From the NCBI GenBank assembly GCA_011800805.1, contig MPNW01000052.1:94140-158139 (forward strand): DNA of 64,000 nt, read 5' to 3'. This DNA comes from Hirudo medicinalis. Lineage: Eukaryota > Annelida > Clitellata > Hirudinida > Hirudinidae. Below the pieces are notes generated by a model. That model saw nothing but the letters and a program-made list of their open reading frames with translations, did no database searches and was not told where the DNA came from. Position numbers and translations under genes: made by a program. Positions 30,089 to 42,600 of this stretch are shown here, in pieces; the first letter of the stretch is position 1; every line of letters starts with the position of its first letter.

Positions 30089-32185
30089 GCTGGTGATTGC
30101 GCTGGGTAATAGACACGAACGAAGGATAAGCAACCATGGGGGTCCAAGTCGTAAAAGTGTCAATTCCTGCTCCTGGAAAAAGCTGGCATTGTTCTCGTTG
30201 TAGTTGTCCATTGCGATGGTTGAGGAGATGATGATGATGATGATGATTGTAGTGGTTGTGATGATGATGATGATTGTAGTGGTTGTGATGATGATAATGA
30301 TTAAGATGATGACGACGACGATGACCGTGGTTGTTTATTGTTCTTAATAATTACATTCGGTGCTAAACTCTCCTCTTTCTTTTGACAGAACCTCGAAAGT
30401 CACCTGACGCCGTCTCTGATAAAAGTGAGCAGCAAGAACGAGCGGATATTATGTTTATTTGTTTCGATTCAATTATAAATCAACAACAACAATAATATAC
30501 TTAAAATGCAATATATAATAATATAATATGTAACATACAACAATAATACTATTATTATTATTATCAATTAGTTCATAAATTAGTCAATTGCTGTCAATCA
30601 ATTGTTTCCTGGCAGGTAATTTGTGTCGAGTTTACTGCAAACGCTCCTGGAGTCTGACGAACGACTTCGCAAAACAAGTGTGCCGCGAAAACTACAGTAA
30701 CCATAACAACTCTTGTCTCTTGGGAGCGATGATGCTTGATGATGATGACGATGGTGACGATTGTGATGACGACGACGATGATGATGATGATGATTGTTCG
30801 TTAAAATGGCGACGTTGACAACAGTTCATTAACTAAATTCATTAATTTTGATGAGGTCATGTTATAATTGATGCATAGTCCCATAACCACTATTTCTGTT
30901 ATCACAATCTAATGATCTAGTGGTTATCACTGTATCCATCGTCATCACCATCCATGCATCATGTTTCATGCTACCATCATCAGCATCTCTGAGCAGTTTT
31001 CTCACCTAATAAGAGGGCCATATATCAAAGGAAATACATGGGAATCTGACGTCATTACCCATAATGGAGGCCTTACAAAAAGAACAACACTTATAACGAT
31101 GCCAATGATGATGCTATTAATAATGATGATAATGATGATGACGACGACGACGATGATGATGATGATGATGATGATGATGACCCAAGAGCATTGTGTTGCG
31201 TTGCTGGCGATTATGATTCTTGATGTCAACCTTCATTCTTGCAGTCGTAATGCAGATGAAGGTCATATCGAAGAAGTTCAAGGTCCTTTACAGCAACAGA
31301 AAGCCTCTCAAGAGCAGAACCTGGATTCGCTACGGCGTGGAAATACTCAACGTCTTCAGCAAGAAGGCAAATCTCCAGGAGTTGAACCCGAAACAGCCAG
31401 GCGATGCACGACGATTCAGACAGTACGAGAAAGATAAATCTAAAAAATTATCGAGGAACACTCACGGAGGAGCACAGATGGTTCTTCCAGGTTCAAAGAT
31501 GGCGGCTTGGACGAGAGTGGAAGACGCAAAGGACTGCAATTGCATCAACCTTAAAACTGGATTCGTCTACCTGGTTGCTCTTCCTGTGAGCCGACAGAGC
31601 AGAAGTTGGCAGGAGGCAGGCACTAGGAGACAGCAAACGACCCACAAAATCAGGATTTCCATGCCGAAGTTTAGAATTGCAGGTCACAGAGACAACTCTG
31701 ACTCTCTCAGAACCGACGTTAGAAGAAATAGCCGACAACAAATGGTGCTCAAGTGGAATCAACAAAGCAATGAAAAAACTTCTAAACAGGACAAGAACAT
31801 TTCAAAATACGCAAACGACACTATTCATCATGCCAGCTTTAAAACAAGATCAAAAAGAGAGGGTCGAACGACCACAGTAAAACCAAACCAGAATTCACAA
31901 AAAAAGCCATCATTGAAGGCTATCAGCACCCCCAAAATCGCACTGGCTCGACCACGAGAAGAAATCTTTTCCAAGAGGAAGCAAGGGGTTCTCAAAACCA
32001 AAGCCAATGGATTTTCTCCCTTTTACGACAGCCCCAAAAAAGCTAAAGAAAAGAAAGCAAAAAAGGAGACGAAAAACGTGAAGATGAGCAGAAGGTCACG
32101 CATAAGGCTTGCTTCTGATAGTCTCGTTTTAGCCTGGAATACGAAAGAAACGAGAGACTTATTCAACAAATTGGACTGTTTTTAA
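24978..32185 (+). CDS. NTN: netrin, enlarged
   Basis: Nine exons: 24978-25473, 25739-26568, 26667-26941, 27060-27157, 27460-27651, 29159-29308, 30389-30424, 30616-30696, 31245-32185; all phases agree; 1032 residues, against about 600 usual. Netrins are secreted laminin-like guidance cues that bind DCC/UNC5 receptors. Order: signal peptide, a poly-Asn and basic extension to about 118, laminin N-terminal domain (119-442, [26 protein letters not shown]), three laminin-EGF repeats ([33 protein letters not shown]), and a basic NTR domain ending SLVLAWNTK…CF. Extra material includes poly-Ser, a His/Arg patch, an acidic run inside the first EGF repeat, and about 180 basic residues inside the NTR. 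The start is the first ATG with purine at -3 and G at +4; ATGs at 24933 and 24999 are alternatives. Confidence 0.93.
26580..26663 (+). repeat. CAT/CGT microsatellite filling netrin intron 2
   Basis: The 98-bp intron (26569-26666) is almost entirely (CATCGT)n-like repeat and ends ...CATCATGCAG, so the repeat runs up to the acceptor. Confidence 0.9.
26793..26884 (+). repeat. coding GAT repeat: acidic insertion in netrin EGF repeat 1
   Basis: (GAT)n and variants read in frame as about 10 Asp followed by mixed Asp/Glu/Lys, at residues of about 485-515. They lie between the third and later cysteines of the first laminin-EGF repeat. The frame is kept on both sides: [10 protein letters not shown] before, [12 protein letters not shown] after, with the splice at 26941/27060. 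Confidence 0.88.
29340..29500. repeat. CAT/CGT microsatellite in netrin intron
   Basis: Long (CATCGT)n and (CAT)n runs; related runs are at 29770-29800, 29930-30090, 30220-30330, 30725-30800 and 31100-31180, all in netrin introns. Confidence 0.9.
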
Positions 32186-33851
32186 GTAAAATATCAAAGA
32201 TGAAAATAATTAAATATTTTATTCCACATTTATCATGTTTGAGCTGAACCCTTAGTAACGAAACTTCGGCCGCACGCCGTCTTGTTTTCATTTTATGACG
32301 CCTCAGTCATGGGTAAATTGTTTATTTTTTACTGGATGTCAACCTTTCAAATTAATTTGCATTGTTTGTTTTATTTTAAAATAATTTTTCAAATATTTAA
32401 AATGGGACCATTTAAAGAAAATTTTCTTCAAAGCGGATTTTAATTGCATTCTAAAATCTATCTACTGGCAATTACAATGATTTGTCACTAATAATTGATT
32501 GCTCAATCAAAGTTATTGTTTTCCATACTTTCTTCACTCACAGACTTTAGGAGAATTCTCAATGGAAACGTGACTCAAAGTTGTTCTAGCTTATTACTTT
32601 TTAATACTTCTACATATTTAGTTTTAGATTTCTTAATTTATATTTTAAATTATTTTAGATGTTGTCAACATGGCTTTCTCTGCTATTAAAACTTTTTATC
32701 GTAGTTGCGACTGCTGTCCGTTGTCAACTTTTGAAGTTCTTCTTTTCAAATAAATTCTTTTAATGTTTGTCAAGTGATTTTTCTATTTAAAAATTACCTA
32801 TGTCGAGAAATAAGAAAATAATTTTCTTTTATAAATATTTTTATAAATGGCCATTCAATTGTTTTGCCTTGGCAATGTTCATGGTTATCGTCCGCTGCTG
32901 ATATGACATGGATGTTAATTTGGTAAGGAAGCTGATCTTTATACATACGCTTCAAAATCCCTAGGGATTCAAAACAATTTTTAAATCAAATTTTTAAACA
33001 AGCTTTATGAAATTATTTTTTTGGCATTCCCTGATCTGAGGGATTACGAGTACATCCATTAAAACTTAATTTGTTCTAAAACCCCAGCATTTGAGCAAAA
33101 CATTTACAGATTTGCTTATATCTAGCTGTAAGTCCTCATATTATATTCCGAAGTAACACAATCATGTGTAATACGTTAAATTCCGAGATGTAAAATAATA
33201 AGTTTAATGAAATCGTATCAAAAATAATTAATCGCGAAACATATTAAGAATACTTTAGTAGATAGAGTGAAAGATTTCTTCAGTTTTGTAATAAATATAA
33301 CAATCTAAAACTCATGACAAATTGAAGACTGATTGTCTAAGGAATGAAAAGTAAATACTTTAATTTATTTTCACTCACCAGAATAACGTAATTCTGTTTA
33401 CTTTATTATTATTGCACAGCTTTCTTATATGCACAATTTTTTTTTTTTAGAATTGATCATTTTTTCCATTTTTTGAGCCTAGAAAAAATAAATTTGTATT
33501 TTAAAAATTTTCATGCACTATTTCATGTGTCTTCAAGTCGGATTGTCTTCTAAAAGCAGCGCAACAGTGTGCGCAAGGATACATTTGACTGGCTTTGACC
33601 GGCGCTTTACTCTTTATTGCACTATTTTCCAGTCCAGCGGAATTTGACTCACTGTACATCTGCGCCTATTAATTTCGAATATATTCACAATCAATAAACG
33701 TTATAGTAATATTTTTAAAAATTCAGATATCTATTACTTTGAGATGGTTTAAAAGCTCAAGAAAAGTTGGATACATGAGACGTATTCAAATATACCTAAC
33801 AAATTAATTGATTGACGTAATAAATGATCCATTGGTCATGTCAACGATCAT
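32186..33851. other. convergent intergenic region
   Basis: Lies between the 3' ends of netrin (+) and the odd-skipped gene (-). AATAAA at 32749-32754 could serve netrin. On the minus strand AATAAA (plus TTTATT at 33613-33618) could serve the odd-skipped gene. No exon was seen. Confidence 0.45.
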
Positions 33852-36106
33852 TCAAATACTGATACAAGGACGTTCAACCTTGGACATGTGCACATTTCTG
33901 TGAACGACTAAAGTTCTCGGCTGGCAAAAGCCTTTGCCGCAGTCGGAACAAGTGAAAGGTTTTTCTTTGGAGTGAATATGTCTAAAATGGACAAATAGAC
34001 AAGTTAAAAAAAATGATAACCAATTTCCTTTTGGTGCAAAAAGTCGCGATTAACCTAAACCTACCTGTGATCTCTAAGATGGTCTTGTCTCCTAAACTTT
34101 TTCTGGCAAGTCTCACAGGTGTAGGGTCTCTCATCTGTATGTGTTCTTTCATGGATCAGCAAATTGTAGGATTTCGTAAAGTGTCGACCACAGAAACGAC
34201 AAATGAATTGTCGACTGTAAATGAAGCGAAAATACTCAATTTGTGATGATAATTAGAAGTTTTTAACGATACTATTTTTAAGAATGGTAACAAATAGACA
34301 ACAATAATAACAATATATACAAATTAAAAGATTTTAATAATCTTTCACATTCACATAATTTCAATTTTTTATTGTATCTATTTTGAAATTACTCAGCTAA
34401 AAAATTACCACTATCTACAATGGAAACAATTTCAAAAATCTACTTTAATTTTTTCTGGAATCTTCTGGTGAGAGTTTCACCTCCAGTTCTCAGCGATCCC
34501 ACCTCAAGCTTCATCATATTATTGCGCAGAATGGCCAAACTTTGACCTGCAGTTATGGGCCGCGTCCTGTCGCTCTGGAACATCTTTGTTCCACTAGTGG
34601 AAACTTTCATCTGCCTCCTGACCATAGGTTGAGGTGCACTCAGTATTTCTCCACGGTAACCAAAGTCAAGTCGAGAATGATAACTTCCCGCAGGAAGTTT
34701 GGTCATGAACTTTGATCTTATTGATGGATCATGAAACACAGGATACTCCTGATGATAATATGGTTTCAGAGCTCCAGGACAATCCAGGGAAGTTCGAGGT
34801 CGTCCCGAACGATTGACAGATTTAAGGTTGCTTGATTCGGCGCTAGTTGACGTACCAAACGTTGTGTCGTTGTTCGGTTGGTGGAGGTTTCCATTATCCT
34901 CATTGATCTCGTTTTGATATTTGGGAGTGTGGTAGTTTAAAGTAGGTTTTTCGGTTGGGTTGGCGAGCCTGGATAAATCTTCATTTCGTTATCTGCAATT
35001 TCTTTTAAGATGGACTCTGCTAACTTTGTGAAGTCAAATTTGGGTTCCCTCCTAATGGCCTGTGTGAGTTCTAAAAAAATGTTTTTGTAATAAAACGACA
35101 ACAAAGTTGTACGACATCATCGTGTCACAATTATAACTGAAATAATTTTTATTATTACAAACGGGATCATTATATTTATTCACTTCAGTGGAACTTTTAT
35201 CATTATTAATTTATAATGAATATTTTACTTAAAGGCTGCAGAATATAAATTCAAGTAATAGTCTATGAAATAAATGCAAAAATTAATATTTCAAACTCTG
35301 AATCTTGGATTGTAAGCATATTTTATGTAAATTGAGAACATGGAAATGGTTGAACCGTCATACCAATCAGAAAAATAGTTGAAATGTTTCAAAGGATGCA
35401 AAGGAGATGCGCAGAGTTTTACAATTTTATCCTCAAACCCTTGCAACTAATTGAACATTGATTTTTCAAAGGAAAAAATGAAATATATTCCCGCCTAAGA
35501 GTAACTACTACAATAAAGACATAAGCGCGATGTACTTTTCTTGTAATGGACACAATGAAAAGCATTTGATTTTAAATAGAACTTTGAAGTTATTTGAAAG
35601 TGCATCTCACGTTTATTAGGAGAGAGACCACGATTATAACGATAATGTGGTGAGTCGTTGATGCCATAGTAACCGCGATCTGTCGTATTGACGCCATCGC
35701 CTCGGGATTGTTCCATGAAGTTCCTGTTATTATTTAACACCATTCATGGTGATGATCAGCGTGATCCATCTGCATCATCATCCTAACCCGTCATCACCAT
35801 TACCACACTACCACTCCCTTAATCGGGTAGAAAAATTGACCTTCCAGTTTCTCGTTGAGTTGTCCTCGTCATCAGTCTTGTGGTAGCGGCAGTGACTTCA
35901 CTGATGTCTTTGTGGTCGGTAAAGTCGCCGCGATGGCCATAATGCCGGCATTGATAATAATAATAGTAATAATAATGGTAATATCTCAGATACGAATGGT
36001 TGTAGAAGTAGGACAGCCTGTCGTCCATGTAGCCGGGATTCTTCTTGACTGTGAAGTCGCGGTGGTTGTTGACGCCGAAGTATCTGCTGTTCTCTCGACT
36101 CCACAT
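33852..36106 (-). CDS. OSR: odd-skipped-related C2H2 zinc-finger transcription factor, apparent frameshift
   Basis: Five exons: 36106-35841, 35723-35611, 35070-34444, 34214-34065, 33981-33852. Three C2H2 fingers are near-identical to vertebrate Osr1/2: [20 protein letters not shown], then [20 protein letters not shown], then [20 protein letters not shown]. The conserved N-terminal motif [13 protein letters not shown] is also present. It is a nuclear DNA-binding regulator of development (mesoderm and kidney in vertebrates, segmentation and joints in flies). All splice phases agree, but inside the third exon the frame of the EPKFDF motif and that of the zinc-finger side differ by one base near 34985. 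One extra base would make the whole gene open. The N-terminus holds a tyrosine run ([11 protein letters not shown]). An in-frame stop five codons before the ATG supports the start. Confidence 0.9.
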
Positions 36107-36389
36107 TTCAGTTTTAGGTTAATTCTTTTCCAAATTTAATTATATATTTATGTTCACTTTTAGTTATTTAGAACTCATTTTAATAAAGCATCCACTTGAC
36201 TTGTTTGAGATATGTTGATCAACAATGTCTTATTCAGTGTACATCAGGCTAACGTTACTTCTCACACTTCCTGCTTCTTTCTCTTCTTTTTCTGCTCTTT
36301 TAAATACACGTGGTTTTGTTGAATTCATCTGGAAGTTATTAAATGTCTTCAAATAATTTTAATAGGAATAAATTATTCCACTCTTCCAA

Positions 36390-36449
36390 CCAATAAGACT
36401 TCCGGCTCTTCAGTTGCAGAACATCGCATTGGTCGACGAAGCAGCCAAT
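36390..36449. promoter_or_regulatory. CCAAT-box cluster upstream of the odd-skipped gene
   Basis: CCAAT at 36390-36394, ATTGG (inverted) at 36428-36432 and CCAAT at 36445-36449, about 280-340 bp upstream of the odd-skipped start codon, in a locally GC-richer patch. Proposed as proximal promoter; not proven. Confidence 0.4.
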
Positions 36450-39400
36450 GAGGGGAACGCAGGACGACTTGAGGCTGTTTTATGGTGTCTGGTGGTTACG
36501 CTACTTGAGATGAGCAGTGAAACTTAGGCGTTACATCCGGTTGAAAAGATGTCGAATGAAGCCTGGTAAGGATAAAATTAAAACTTATTAATTTATTTTG
36601 CAAACTTGATATCAACAATAATAATATTATTACTATTAATTATTAATAAGCTTTCTATTGGCTCAGGAACAATGTCGACTGGTTGTGGCTACGTTCATTG
36701 AAGCACCACAAAAAGGGCGTAATGGTTAGTATTGATCTCCAACTTGAAAAGGATATGAGAATCCGATGGTTGCAACTATATGACACTTCAGCGCTGATTG
36801 GCCTCCCAGATAGCAACACTCATTTTCCTGTTGCGACTCGACGCTCCTAACGAAGGCCACCTTGCTACCGCTACCACATCTGCCTCAGTCGCAGATGTCG
36901 CTACCACCTCTTGTGACGAAATTGATGTGATGGTGGATATACAGCGGCTAAAACGGCGTTAGTTGAAAAAGATGATAATGATGATGCTTGCTCTCGATTG
37001 TATTTTTCTTAATAAAATAAATTCTTATATTTTATTTTAAGTATAAAATTATAATTAACTAAATGTTGCAAATAATTTGACAGTTATTTAAATAATTATT
37101 GTTTTTATTAGCCAGTTTTATTAGCCCTTTCTTTAGCGGAAGACTGGCAATAAATTGTAGATGCGTTTTAGCAATCTACCGGAGCCATGTCAGCCGTTCG
37201 TAACTTTTAATGCCCCGCTTTTATTGCCATTACAACCATAGTTACAGCCTCAGCTCCCATCATTTAAAGAATTAATTAATTACTTAATTAAATACATTTA
37301 ATACGTTTTAATTAAGTTAATGCAATTGTTAACTTTGTGACAAAAATTTTCATCTCTCACTATCTGTTACTGATTAGCTTAATAGATGATTGTGTTCACT
37401 TGAACTAGCAGTGACAAATATTACGTTATTGTAAGAGCATTAGACCACCTCTCATCTACATCATGCTTCTAGTATCATAACTACAATCACTGCCTCGAAG
37501 TCGTCGCAACTACCACAATTAAGCTCGGCCTGTTTCCCCCAAAGACACATTTGTCGGTCTTCCAATCACAGGCGGACAAATCCGTGTTGTTTCCAACGGG
37601 ATCTGACAGGAGAGATCCATCAAAACGTGAGAGAGCGCGTCCTAACAAGAGGACATTAAGTCGGGTTGATGGAAGAACTGACTGACGAATGGAGGAAGCG
37701 CCTTTTGGTGTTGCTGTGAGGTTGTGATGGACTGGATGGGTTTCCGTGGATGGTGCTAGAACACACCTATGAGAATGAGTGTAATGAGAATAGTGTAAAA
37801 TATGAAGAGTTCCAGAAAAGTTTAAGGCCTTGCTGTCATTTTATATGTCATTGTATATTTTCCAGATGGAAAAGGTTATGACTTGATAAGAAGCCCTGCT
37901 TTTAAGATCTTAATTAACTCGATATTAATTCACTCAATCAGTCATGCCTTCCATCACAAATAAGCAAGAGACTGCAATTTAACCAATGAAGAAAACATCC
38001 CAATCGGAAAATTGAAATACAAAATGCTAAATGAATCCAAGAAAAATGCTAAAAGTCATCGACGAAATTCAAACCAGCCATTAACTGGAGATAAAAGGAA
38101 GGGGGCATCAAATTATGTTTCACCCCGGGCGACGAAACCCTAGCTATACCTCTGGGGGAAGGCAACCCCTCGCCATTGTCCTCCCCGCAAATAACTTCCC
38201 TGCTCAAAGACAGTAATTTATTTCAGCAATAACCTCACCATTAAATAAATTCCGCGACATGTTACACGATGGATAAGAATGAAACTGTTAATATAGCTGT
38301 TTATAATTTAAAGTCACTTTTAGAATTATGGTAGAGCCACGACAGGACAGTAAATCTACGCTCTCTTTAATCCTTTCCGCTAAACCGGTGCTTGTAGTCT
38401 TGCGCCTGCGCACCCAGGGGACTAATTTATCAGGAGACAGAATATACTCTCGATTTGAAGGAAGTCTACATCGACTTTAGATGGACGAGGAGCACGCCAA
38501 CCATGGACTGACCCCATTACTGCTTCCAACCCTGTTGCACTTATTTTTTTTTTCACAAACGCCATTTTGGGTTAGGGCAACAATGTTTAATAACAACAAA
38601 TCTCACGACATTCTCGATTATTCATTTATATGAATAAATTAATTTATAAACAAAGATCATTAATATAAACATAGAATTCACTAATGAGAAGTAAAATAGT
38701 AGCCAATGAAAAATGTCATAAACTCGAATAAATTATAATTTAAATTACAAATTTAACAGAATTCATTGTGATGACAATCAATGTTATCAATCTTAATTTA
38801 AGTTCAAATGCAACACAAACAGTGCGAAAGCATCAAGGCTGGCAAAATCCAAGAAAGAAGGGAGAGGTTCGCAGAGCCAAAGAAAAACTCCTGCTCTTTT
38901 CTCATTAAATACGTTGCCAACCAAAACTAAATTTGACGAGACTATGCCCAACAGACAACCGACTAATGGTGTTCGAGGACAACACGAAACGAAGCAAAAA
39001 ACTTCTGTGAGATCCCATTTATGTGGCCAGACGACCGAGTAGCTTAGTGACAGAAAAAAGCCTGTTTGACAAGACAAGCAACAAACTATGGATATGTAGT
39101 TAGTTCAGAGAATCGATTGACAAGTTTTATGTAGAATTACAAGTAAAATGACTTTTGATACAGCAGTTAATACCCAAGTCAGAGGTCATTTGAGTACAAG
39201 AGGCAATAATGTGGAAAAAGATAGAAGTAAATGAGTAGTTAGTTTGTATGACCAAACATGGATATTGAAAACATGCTTCTAAATATTTATACATCTCTAT
39301 AAACACATCCACATCTTATTACAAAACGAATATGCACTCTAGACCTGCAAGTGAACACACATTTCGACAAAATATGAAAATAAATTAAGAATAATTTAAC

Positions 39401-39629
39401 AATTGAGAATATCTTATAATAATAATAATATTTTAACGAATAAAAAGATTAGGAAGTACACAAAGTGAGTATAAATACGAACACTGGAAGCATTGTGAGC
39501 CTCTTAGTTCAACACCCGAGTGATATGTTCCAGCCATTTTAGTGATGGTGATTAATATTCATGTGGATGTAATTAATAAAATAATAGGTCAAAAACTTGT
39601 TGCGCAATAAGAATTTATCTTCAGATCAC
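36450..39629. other. intergenic DNA
   Basis: No gene is supportable. It contains a dispersed repeat copy at 38090-38170 and ORFs of at most 94 residues without domain features. Confidence 0.4.
38090..38170. repeat. dispersed repeat, copy B
   Basis: GGAAGGGGGCATCAAATTATG, then CCCCGGGCGACGAAACCCT and AGCTATACCTCTG, matching copy A at 14475-14560 in the same order and spacing. Confidence 0.6.
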
Positions 39630-42600
39630 TTATTCTTCCTTCTTATCTTGTGAAGCCCTTCTGCTCGGAATGATGAACTTGAGGAGGATGAAGAGGAAGA
39701 TGCCGACGACATGAGGAATAAAATAAACGGCCCTGAGTAATAAAGGATGTTTAGTAAATGAATGGATGCTTTATCATTATCATCATAAAAAACATTATCA
39801 TCATGGTGACTCGTTGTATTGTTAGAATTCAGATGAATCATAGAATAAACGCTTTGGTATCCACGATTATGATACTAGTTACATATAAAACTGCATCCCA
39901 CACAGTCAACAACAAACAATTTTAAACCCCCAACAAGCAGTAATGATTGATAACGATAAAAATTATTCCAAATTGTCATTTGAAATGAGTCATCAAATGG
40001 GGAGCAACCAAAAATAACGAGTATAGAGACTGACAATGATGGTCAATTATATAAAAAAGATTTGTGAAGAATAAATAAATAAAACAATAAAAATACATTT
40101 TCGTTTAAATGACATCTATAAATAGTTATACATGACCATATAAATAATTAATTACACATTAATTTATGAAAGTAATGAATAAAAATTGTAAATAAACTCA
40201 CCTGTAGAACTGCAGGGTTTTGTCAAGCTCCAAGAGGAGGAAAGGCAAGACAAGGTAGGAGACCAAGATCTTTGTCAAAACAAAGGTGAAGACGTCGTAC
40301 ACAAAGGACGTGCACCTGTTCGCCTGGAAGAAGGCCTGTACTTTGTGTCTCGCCTGTTTGAAAAAAGCACAATTTACTTTATTAAGTTTATATTGATAAT
40401 TAAAGTGTTGTTACACTACTGTCCTTGATGAAGATATGCATTCATCTCCTACTCTTTAGGAACTTTGATGTGGTCAGTGAGGTTATTATTTTTTATTTTA
40501 TTTGTTTCCAGAATAAATATGTGAGAATAAGAACAAGGAAGTGATAAAATCAGAATCAAATAGGTCTAAATCTTGAAAACATCTAAAAATGGCATTATTC
40601 ATTCCATTAAAAAATTAATGGGAAAACGTTGATGTCATTATTAGAAGTGTAAACACCCTGGCAGTGCAACTCTCCTTCAAGCACTGAATAACATGGCAAT
40701 CAAACAACACAGCCACGATGTTATTCGCATAAGACGTTGACGACAGCAGTCGCTCGTAATCAATGAAAGTACAATGTTTTTTCAACATTGACAATCAATG
40801 ATGCAACACAAAAAAACAGCATCGTTGTCACCAGGGCAACAATTACAGGGTCTCACCATTCTCGAGAGGATGATGAAAAAGGCTCCTCCTGCAAAGCTGA
40901 TGTAGTAGCCAGGGTAGAAGCCGTGCCAGTAAGCACTGAGCATGAAGACGGCCGTGGTGTTTCCCGTTCTGTCGTAGACGATTTGCCTCAGCCAACGAGA
41001 AGTCACCTTATTCCAGCTTGCGAAGATCGTCTTCATGTTGGAGGCAAACTGTATTTGATAGGATAGGATTTTTTTATTGTTTGGAAGGATGTGAATTTCA
41101 CTAGATAGGTGAATGTGATTGTAATCAAAAAGTAAGTATTGTTATCATCATGCTGAAATGCAAAATGATGAAGAATCAAATTGTAATGTAATAAACTCCA
41201 TAAACTGCACTTTAACAAATTTAACATAAGATTTACAATAACCACCTCATTAATATTAATATCATGAAAGCATTATCAATTTTGAGCCAGGCATCCTCAC
41301 CTCAACATTGATTACATCAACACTGTCAATAAGATCCCACCGTTCTTTACCATTTTCATCATAACCACTGAAACCCAATCCGGAGCTGAAGTTGACGGCA
41401 TCAGCTGTCGAGTAAAAAGTAAGCAAGATTATGAATATTTATTTTTCAAGTAGGAGGAGCCACATTTGAGGGTTGATCATCAAATGAAAAATCATATTAG
41501 AATCAACGAGGTGGTATTGCCACGAGAAAAATACTTAAATAAACGTGACTGAACATTTTAACGTACCGAGCTTCCAGGCAAAGTAGTACTTGCATCGGAC
41601 TGCAAAGGCAGCCATGATAAGATAGACTGTGATGTGCCAGAATGAACTGTTCAGCAAATCAGGTTCTGGAAGATATTCATATTCATTGATGAATATAAAT
41701 TTGTGACATTGGGGAAAAGATACCAGAGTATTACTTGTAATAAAATTGGTTTACAATTTATTGAATAATAAAGATGTCAGTAGCAGGTAACAAATCTGGT
41801 TTACAACTTTACAAAGTAATGTAATCATCATCATCATCATCAACTCACCTAAAAGTCCCTCAGGATAGTAGGTGGTTATGAGGGTGAGGTAAAGTATTGC
41901 ACAAGCAATGCATGACACCAGCTTCTTGAGCATCGGCACCTGTCAGAATTAAGACGAACGTCAGTTACGACAATCATCATATATTCATCGACCACAACAA
42001 CTATTTAATAACTCAAAATCTCAGAATGATGAGCAGATTTTAACCTATGATTTGCATCAGAGATTTGTACTTCGTTGCTCAGTAACAAAGCAATTAAAAT
42101 GATGCAATACAGTGCTTTGCATAAATTTGGCCCAGGTTCAAGAATCACACAATTTGAACAGTTATCTATTAAATTACTGTTGATTTTTGACCCAAATATC
42201 ATTTATATCATTCACAAAATCGTATTTAATTAANNNNNNNNNNNNNNNNNNNNNNNNNNNNNNNNNNNNNNNNNNNNNNNNNNNNNNNNNNNNNNNNNNN
42301 NNNNNNNNNNNNNNNNNNNNNNNNNNNNNNNNNNNNNNNNNNNNNNNNNNNNNNNNNNNNNNNNNNNNNNNNNNNNNNNNNNNNNNNNNNNNNNNNNNNN
42401 NNNNNNNNNNNNNNNNNNNNNNNNNNNNNNNNNNNNNNNNNNNNNNNNNNNNNNNNNNNNNNNNNNNNNNNNNNNNNNNNNNNNNNNNNNNNNNNNNNNN
42501 NNNNNNNNNNNNNNNNNNNNNNNNNNNNNNNNNNNNNNNNNNNNNNNNNNNNNNNNNNNNNNNNNNNNNNNNNNNNNNNNNNNNNNNNNNNNNNNNNNNN

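Noticed and set aside
29150..30220. Long ORFs made of His, Asp, Met or Val runs on both strands
   Set aside because: Translations of CAT/GAT microsatellites within netrin introns, without splice or family support.
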